In this document: positions 59,901 to 64,000 of the stretch, in pieces
Layout of the letters: every line of letters starts with the position of its first letter
Position numbering within the stretch: the stretch's first letter is position 1
DNA from: Dolichospermum flos-aquae CCAP 1403/13F
GTDB lineage: Bacteria > Cyanobacteriota > Cyanobacteriia > Cyanobacteriales > Nostocaceae
NCBI RefSeq assembly: GCF_012516395.1
Contig: NZ_CP051206.1
Location: forward strand, 3,206,501-3,270,500
Length of the DNA stretch: 64,000 nt
Direction of reading: 5' to 3'
Made by a program: the position numbers and the translations under genes
The notes under the pieces: generated by a model
Databases searched by the model: none
Told to the model about the DNA's origin: nothing
The model's input: only the letters and a program-made list of their open reading frames with translations

Positions 59901-61476
59901 TTTTAACGCCGAATTGGGGCAATTTGTCGCCCTGAATCAAGATATTTTGGCGGAATTATTGACCTTTATTGACTTTTCTGAAAAGTTTACTTTAGGATTT
60001 ATTGAGATTAATTTTCCTCCTGATGGAGAGTTATTAATTGAGGCATTAAAAACAAATTCCCAATGTGAGGAAATTCAATTTGTAATTCTCAAATTTGCTG
60101 ATCCTAATTTGCGCTTTTTGCGTGATGCTATTATTCATGAATTAGCAAATATTGAGAAAGAGGCAAATAAAAAGTTAGTATTAATTATTCAAGGTTTAGA
60201 AAAATCTATTGGTGTGTTTGGTGAATATCCGCCATTTTTACAAGATTTGAATTTTGTCAGGGATGCTTACAAAAAAACTGTCCCTTATCCTATTTTATTC
60301 ATTTTACCAGATTACGCTATTAACCGTTTAGCTAAATTTGCTCCTGATTTTTGGGCTTGGCGTTCTGGTGTGTTTAGATTTAAAACTTTAGAAAAAACTA
60401 GAGAAAATGCAATTGCTCAGACTTTAGAATCTCATATAGAAATTGACAGAGTAGAACCACAAGAAAAACAAGAACGAATTGAGATTTTACAAAGTTTATT
60501 GATGGAATATAAACCTACCTGTGAGCAAACTAATGATGGTAATTTACGCAGGTATAGTAATATTTTATTGGAGTTGGGAACAGCTTATATTAGTCAACAT
60601 CAAGCAAAAACAGCGAGGGAATATTTAGCTGAAGCTTTACAAATTGCTGACAAATTAGCAGATGTTAATTTTCAACTTCAGGTTTTGAATAAAATTGGTG
60701 ATGCTTTTGCTGAGGAAAGAAAATTTGAAACAGCTATTAATTATTATCGACAGGGTGTAGATATTGCCAAAGAACTAAAAAACCGTAATGGTGAAAGTTA
60801 TGCTTTGTTTAAATTAGGTAATGCTTATTTCGATTTACGGCAATTTTTAAAAGCCAAAGAATATTATCAACAGTGTTTAAAAATTTATCAGGAATTAGGG
60901 AAGAGAAATTCTCAAGCTGGAACATACCACCAGTTGGGATATGTAGCCCAAGAAATGCGGGAATATGCCCAAGCACGGGACTTTTATCAACAAGCTTTAT
61001 CTATCAAAATCGAATTTGGCGATGCCTTCGGCGGGCAAAGCCTACGCTTTTCTCAAGCTGGAACATACCACCAGTTGGGAAGAGTAGCCGAAGAAATGCG
61101 GGAATATGCCCAAGCACGGGACTTTTATCAACAAGCTTTATCTATCTTTATCGAATTTGGCGATGCCTTCGGCGGGCAAAGCCTACGCTTTTCTCAAGCT
61201 AAAACCTACCACCAGTTGGGAAGAGTAGCCGAAGAAATGCGGGAATATGCCCAAGCACGGGACTTTTATCAACTAGCTTTATCTATTAAAATCGAATTTG
61301 GCGATCGCTATTCTCAAGCTAGTACCTACCACTGTTTAGGCATACTTGCAGAGACGCAGGAAGATTATACAGAAGCAAGAGTAAATTTACAAACAGCCTT
61401 AGAGATATATGTTGAATATAAAGATGAATATTGGGGGAATATTGCGAGGGAGAATTTAGAGAGATTACCAGAGTGA
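59860..61476 (+). CDS. TPR-array protein with an NTPase-like N-terminal domain
   Basis: A 538-aa protein starting at ATG 59860 inside the end of the ATPase gene. Residues 1-205 form an alpha/beta domain (FIEINFPPDGELLIEAL, KKLVLIIQGLEKSIG, PYPILFILPDYAINRL) that looks like a P-loop fold without the Walker A Lys, perhaps a degenerate AAA partner. From about 220 to 535 there are about seven TPRs, with a near-identical block HQLGRVAEEMREYAQARDFY repeated three times. Two of the repeats carry an extra seven residues (DAFGGQSLRF in place of DRY). The pair may be a sensor-switch system. Confidence 0.75.
   Translation: MNSSKKHWQKLQHDFNAELGQFVALNQDILAELLTFIDFSEKFTLGFIEINFPPDGELLIEALKTNSQCEEIQFVILKFADPNLRFLRDAIIHELANIEKEANKKLVLIIQGLEKSIGVFGEYPPFLQDLNFVRDAYKKTVPYPILFILPDYAINRLAKFAPDFWAWRSGVFRFKTLEKTRENAIAQTLESHIEIDRVEPQEKQERIEILQSLLMEYKPTCEQTNDGNLRRYSNILLELGTAYISQHQAKTAREYLAEALQIADKLADVNFQLQVLNKIGDAFAEERKFETAINYYRQGVDIAKELKNRNGESYALFKLGNAYFDLRQFLKAKEYYQQCLKIYQELGKRNSQAGTYHQLGYVAQEMREYAQARDFYQQALSIKIEFGDAFGGQSLRFSQAGTYHQLGRVAEEMREYAQARDFYQQALSIFIEFGDAFGGQSLRFSQAKTYHQLGRVAEEMREYAQARDFYQLALSIKIEFGDRYSQASTYHCLGILAETQEDYTEARVNLQTALEIYVEYKDEYWGNIARENLERLPE
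60910..61311 (+). repeat. Tandem TPR-coding units (141, 141 and 120 bp)
   Basis: Three units begin TCTCAAGCT at 60910, 61051 and 61192. They are more than 90 percent alike. Units A and B are 141 bp, unit C 120 bp. The 21-bp difference lies at the HIP1 octamer: unit C has GCGATCGC, units A and B have GCGAT + 21 nt + CGC. Confidence 0.9.
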
Positions 61477-61514
61477 TAAAATAAATACGGTTGTTTTGTT
61501 TGCTTTCACAACCG

Positions 61515-61670
61515 CCCTGAAATGAATTATGGCTTACGCCACGCTTCGCTATCAGGGCTAATAGCCAAAGTAAACTAAAGTTTACTAAACAATTTTCAGG
61601 TTATTTAGTCATCTTTAGATGACTTTTGCTATGAGACTGGGAATTCATTCCCAGACGGGTTAAAGGTTTT
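61515..61670. repeat. Dispersed palindrome-rich repeat (inverted copy of 39668-39808)
   Basis: Contains AGTAAACTAAAGTTTACT, GTCATCTTTAGATGAC and CTGGGAATTCATTCCCAG, all palindromic. The reverse complement of this stretch matches the inside of the element at 39646-39842. This copy has an extra 27 bp (GGCTTACGCCACGCTTCGC). Confidence 0.75.
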
Positions 61671-61696
61671 GCGTTAAATAGAAAAATAATAAATTT

Positions 61697-61915
61697 TTAA
61701 AGCACTTCCCATTCATTTCTACTGATTTGAGCTTGTTTTAATATCTTTGCTAATAAGCTTTTGCTAATATCTCCTTCATGGGGATTAGGAATTATTAACC
61801 TCACATCATCTCTAACCATAAATTGATGTCTTGTCCCTGAATATGGACCATCAAAGCCAATTTGTTTCAGGTAATAAATTAAATCCCGGCGACTAATAGG
61901 TGCAAAGCTTGGCAT
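61697..61915 (-). CDS. hicA: HicA-family mRNA interferase toxin
   Basis: A 72-aa protein starting at ATG 61915 (MPSFAPISRRDLIYYLKQIG), whose A overlaps the hicB stop TGA. It has the dsRBD-like HicA fold with GFDGPYSGTRHQFMVRDDVR, containing the catalytic His, then IPNPHEGDISKSLLAKILKQ. HicA cuts mRNA when freed from HicB. Order is antitoxin first, the reverse of the E. coli hicAB but common elsewhere. Confidence 0.9.
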   Translation of the reverse strand: MPSFAPISRRDLIYYLKQIGFDGPYSGTRHQFMVRDDVRLIIPNPHEGDISKSLLAKILKQAQISRNEWEVL

Positions 61916-62157
61916 CAAGCTACATCCTTTTTCAAAGCAAGGTAAATACCATCTAACTCAGGTATATTATGTCCTAACTGCAATCCTAAAACAATCCATT
62001 CTTCTAAAGATTGTTTTAATTCTTCCCGACAATTTTCCAGTGTAGGTGCATTGGCATATAAACCTTGTAATTCAGGGACTTCAGCGTAAAAAGTACCATC
62101 TTCTAAAAGTTCATATTTAGCGCGTTTTAAGGCTGATTGAATGTAGTCTGTTATCAT
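61915..62157 (-). CDS. hicB: HicB-family antitoxin
   Basis: An 80-aa protein with the partial RNase H-like HicB fold: YELLEDGTFYAEVPELQGLY and ANAPTLENCREELKQSLEEW. It lacks a C-terminal DNA-binding extension, so autorepression may need other contacts. The stop overlaps the hicA start by one base. Confidence 0.88.
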   Translation of the reverse strand: MITDYIQSALKRAKYELLEDGTFYAEVPELQGLYANAPTLENCREELKQSLEEWIVLGLQLGHNIPELDGIYLALKKDVA

Positions 62158-62231
62158 TTGTTTTGTCTAATAAGCCTATTTCTCTGATTAAATTGTAATC
62201 TGAAAATCAAAATCCTACTTAAATTATATCA

Positions 62232-62924
62232 TCAACCTGATAAACGCCGTAAAAATTCCGTGTGTTCTGGTGAATTTAATCCTGTTTGCAATACTTCTAA
62301 AACTTTAACCATATCTCCTGCTAATAATGCCGTTACAGATAACCATAATCCCGGCATAACTTGACTTTTAATAATGCCCTCTGTATCAGGTTGCAGTAAT
62401 ATATATTCACTGTCATGTAACCCAAACCAATCTAATTTATTTTCTAAACTCTGCCAAACAAGATATTCTTGAATGCCGTTCCGTTTATAGGCTTTTTTCT
62501 TATCATATAAATCATAAGCTGCACTGCTGGCGGCAATTTCCGCGACTAATTCCGGTGCGCCTTCAATATAATCATCATCGGTAATTCGAGATTTTCCACC
62601 CAAACTTTCATCAATTAATAAAACTCCATCGGGTTGAGGTTCATTATCTTGATCTAATCTAATAGTGGGTTCTATTCCTAATTTAATTCCGGGGGTATAA
62701 ATTTGATAATTTCCTAACCAAATCATCAATTTAGCATGGGGTTCTGCATGACGTTGAAAGCGTAAAGGTGAAGCCACGTAAACTACTCCTTCGATTAATT
62801 CAGCTTTTTTAATATCGAGACTTTCAGTATAACGACGTTCAAATTCATGGCGTGATAAGCGATCGCCATTTTCTAATGGTAGAATTTGAGAAGTTGGGTT
62901 AGTTTGTGACCGCTGCATTACCAT
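62232..62924 (-). CDS. Uma2-family endonuclease-like protein
   Basis: A 230-aa Uma2/DUF820 protein very similar in layout to that at 38785: LSRHEFERRYTESLDIKKAE, LIEGVVYVASPLR, EPQPDGVLLIDESL and APELVAEIAASSAAYDLYDK. A GGAGG ribosome site lies 9 bases before ATG 62924. Predicted PD-(D/E)XK-like fold, function unknown. Its presence next to hicBA and the ATPase/TPR operon makes this whole stretch look like acquired cargo. Confidence 0.9.
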   Translation of the reverse strand: MVMQRSQTNPTSQILPLENGDRLSRHEFERRYTESLDIKKAELIEGVVYVASPLRFQRHAEPHAKLMIWLGNYQIYTPGIKLGIEPTIRLDQDNEPQPDGVLLIDESLGGKSRITDDDYIEGAPELVAEIAASSAAYDLYDKKKAYKRNGIQEYLVWQSLENKLDWFGLHDSEYILLQPDTEGIIKSQVMPGLWLSVTALLAGDMVKVLEVLQTGLNSPEHTEFLRRLSG

Positions 62925-62993
62925 TTGCTATACCTCCAAGAATTAATTGACACAATCAGCAGAGGACGGGAAAACCCGCCCCTACATCATAAA

Positions 62994-63443
62994 CTATTTG
63001 GCTGGGGGTAAAGTTCCACCACTAGCAGTCGGTGGTTCGGTGTAATCACAAAAGATATTTACCCCTATTTTGAGGATATATAAAACTATAACGGTCGCAA
63101 TGGCAGGATCAAGAGGTAAACCACTGGATGAAGCTAAACCCACTAAGGAAACTATAACACCAGTGAGTAAAGGAGAACTGCCCGGATTTCTGGTGTATTC
63201 TTTGAGTTGACCACGAAACCCATCATCGCCACAAAGTTCATTTCGCAAGGCTTTGAGGGTGATTTGTAAAAGTGATTTATCTCCCCCCATCATAGCTTGA
63301 CCATTTTTTTCTTGCCATAAATCTTGAAAAGCCGTTTCCATGTCGCCATTGTGCTTTTCTAAATGATCCATTGCTTCCAGTCCGGGGGTATAATCAGGCA
63401 TTAATTCCCGCATAGCTTTGATTTCGCTGTTAGTTATTTGCAT
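62994..63443 (-). CDS. Hypothetical protein with UBA-like N-terminus and one membrane segment
   Basis: Start at ATG 63443 (MQITNSEIKAMRELMPDYTP), 13 codons inside the longest frame. The 149-aa product begins with a three-helix pattern like a UBA/EF-Ts N domain (DHLEKHNGDMETAFQDLWQE), has a charged middle, then two hydrophobic stretches (SSPLLTGVIVSLVGLASSSG and AIATVIVLYILKIGVNIF) and a Pro-rich tail. No function can be assigned. Confidence 0.6.
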   Translation of the reverse strand: MQITNSEIKAMRELMPDYTPGLEAMDHLEKHNGDMETAFQDLWQEKNGQAMMGGDKSLLQITLKALRNELCGDDGFRGQLKEYTRNPGSSPLLTGVIVSLVGLASSSGLPLDPAIATVIVLYILKIGVNIFCDYTEPPTASGGTLPPAK

Positions 63444-63550
63444 AGCTAATTTAGGTGGTTTACTTAGTAGTATCAAAATCAACTACATTATGGACAGGGA
63501 TTATTCATTCCGTATTTAGTGTACCAATTACCAATTACCAATCACCAATT

Positions 63551-64000
63551 ATGAATCTTTCATCATTAAAATTTCTTCGCAGTTTACGTAAAGATAACCA
63601 CCAATTTGCTGTAATTGGGTTAGGTCGTTTTGGTCGTTCCGTTTGTTCAACACTGCATAATTTAGGTTATCAAGTGTTAGCTACAGATGTTGATGAAAAA
63701 CGGGTTTCCGAAGCCTTAAATGAAGAAATAGTTGGTCATGCTTTACAACTTGATTCAACCGAACCAGCAGCCCTGAAAGAAGCTGGAATTTTTGAATTTG
63801 ATACCGTAATTGTCGCAATTGGTAATTACGTTCAGGAAAGTATTATTACTACTTTAAATGTGAAAGAAGGTGGTGTACCTCACGTGGTGGCAAAAGCCTC
63901 TAGCGAAGTTCACCGCAAATTATTAAACCGAGTAGGAGCAGATCATGTAGTATTTCCTGAATACGAAGCTGGTTGTGCTTTAGCACGCACACTTACTAAA
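63551..64000 (+). CDS. ktrA: KtrA/TrkA-type K+ uptake regulator, N-terminal part
   Basis: The gene runs off the right edge; 150 codons are seen. It begins MNLSSLKFLRSLRKDNHQFA, then the RCK nucleotide-binding fold VIGLGRFGRSVCSTLHNLGY with the GxGxxG loop and Asp in ATDVDEKR. VIVAIGNYVQESIITTLNVK and VGADHVVFPEYEAG follow. KtrA forms the octameric ring gating KtrB, binding ATP/ADP or NAD. ktrB is at 56966-58300. Direct repeats of ACCAATTACC just before ATG 63551 match the spacer after ktrB. Confidence 0.92.
   Translation, partial: MNLSSLKFLRSLRKDNHQFAVIGLGRFGRSVCSTLHNLGYQVLATDVDEKRVSEALNEEIVGHALQLDSTEPAALKEAGIFEFDTVIVAIGNYVQESIITTLNVKEGGVPHVVAKASSEVHRKLLNRVGADHVVFPEYEAGCALARTLTK

Noticed and set aside
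60873-61202. 109-codon frame overlapping the TPR gene
   Set aside because: Alternate-frame shadow of the tandem TPR units; repeats itself in step with them.

Overview
The window is chromosomal DNA of a filamentous, probably heterocyst-forming cyanobacterium (order Nostocales; an Anabaena/Dolichospermum-type genome is the best guess). The grounds are many HIP1 octamers (GCGATCGC), cyanobacterium-specific genes (psbX, ycf66, ycf19, cyAbrB, cyanobacterial sdhB, crtD, chorismate lyase of the DUF98 type, tocopherol genes), heptameric short tandem repeats, XisH/XisI pairs, and a cyanobactin cluster whose precursor leaders match the anacyclamide type. Base composition is AT-rich and the gaps are full of small palindromic and MITE-like repeats.

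Layout. 1-11 kb is a worn accessory stretch: a partial gene at the left edge, a lipase remnant, a cyclase-family gene, a broken dicarboxylate symporter, a TM2 gene and a replication-protein-like fragment joined by a deleted ISAs1-family IS, an xisI/xisH pair, a truncated IS630-type element, an orphan ABC ATPase and a RelBE-like module. 11-31 kb is mainly core: chorismate lyase, tRNA-Leu(GAG), accC, ycf19, psbX, ycf66, two beta-propeller lipoproteins, sdhB, cyAbrB, a CPBP protease, hslO, crtD, an M16 peptidase and ffh. 31-44 kb is a cyanobactin cluster: acyA-acyB-acyC on the minus strand, two precursor genes in a tandem duplication, a RAYT transposase, the prenyltransferase acyF, then cargo (HNH pair, Uma2, PD-(D/E)XK-like protein, a second xisH/xisI pair) and finally the macrocyclase-type protease acyG. 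44-50 kb is accessory: a truncated P-type ATPase, an SDR, an MNT/HEPN module between direct repeats, and a DUF262-AlbA_2 fusion protein. 50-58 kb returns to core: Rieske oxygenase, crcB, htpX, homogentisate prenyltransferase and tocopherol methyltransferase, ktrB. 58-63.5 kb is an accessory insert (ORC/STAND-like ATPase plus TPR protein, hicBA, Uma2) and the window ends in ktrA, the probable partner of ktrB.

How the genes fit together. The cyanobactin genes make up a full pathway for an unheterocyclised (anacyclamide-type) peptide. AcyE1 and AcyE2 carry predicted cores SWRDPSEDTFAP and LFWFSPP. AcyA should remove the leader, AcyG should remove the follower and cyclise, and AcyF should prenylate. 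No heterocyclase (PatD type) is present, as expected for this class. The duplicated unit carries the precursor, its 5' leader and the tail of the neighbouring transposase, so the way the second precursor arose can be read from the sequence. Less charted candidates are the DUF262-AlbA_2 protein and the ATPase/TPR operon; in the latter, a HIP1 octamer is split by a 21-nt in-frame insert that has been copied along the TPR array.

All calls come from reading the sequence; no database search was run.
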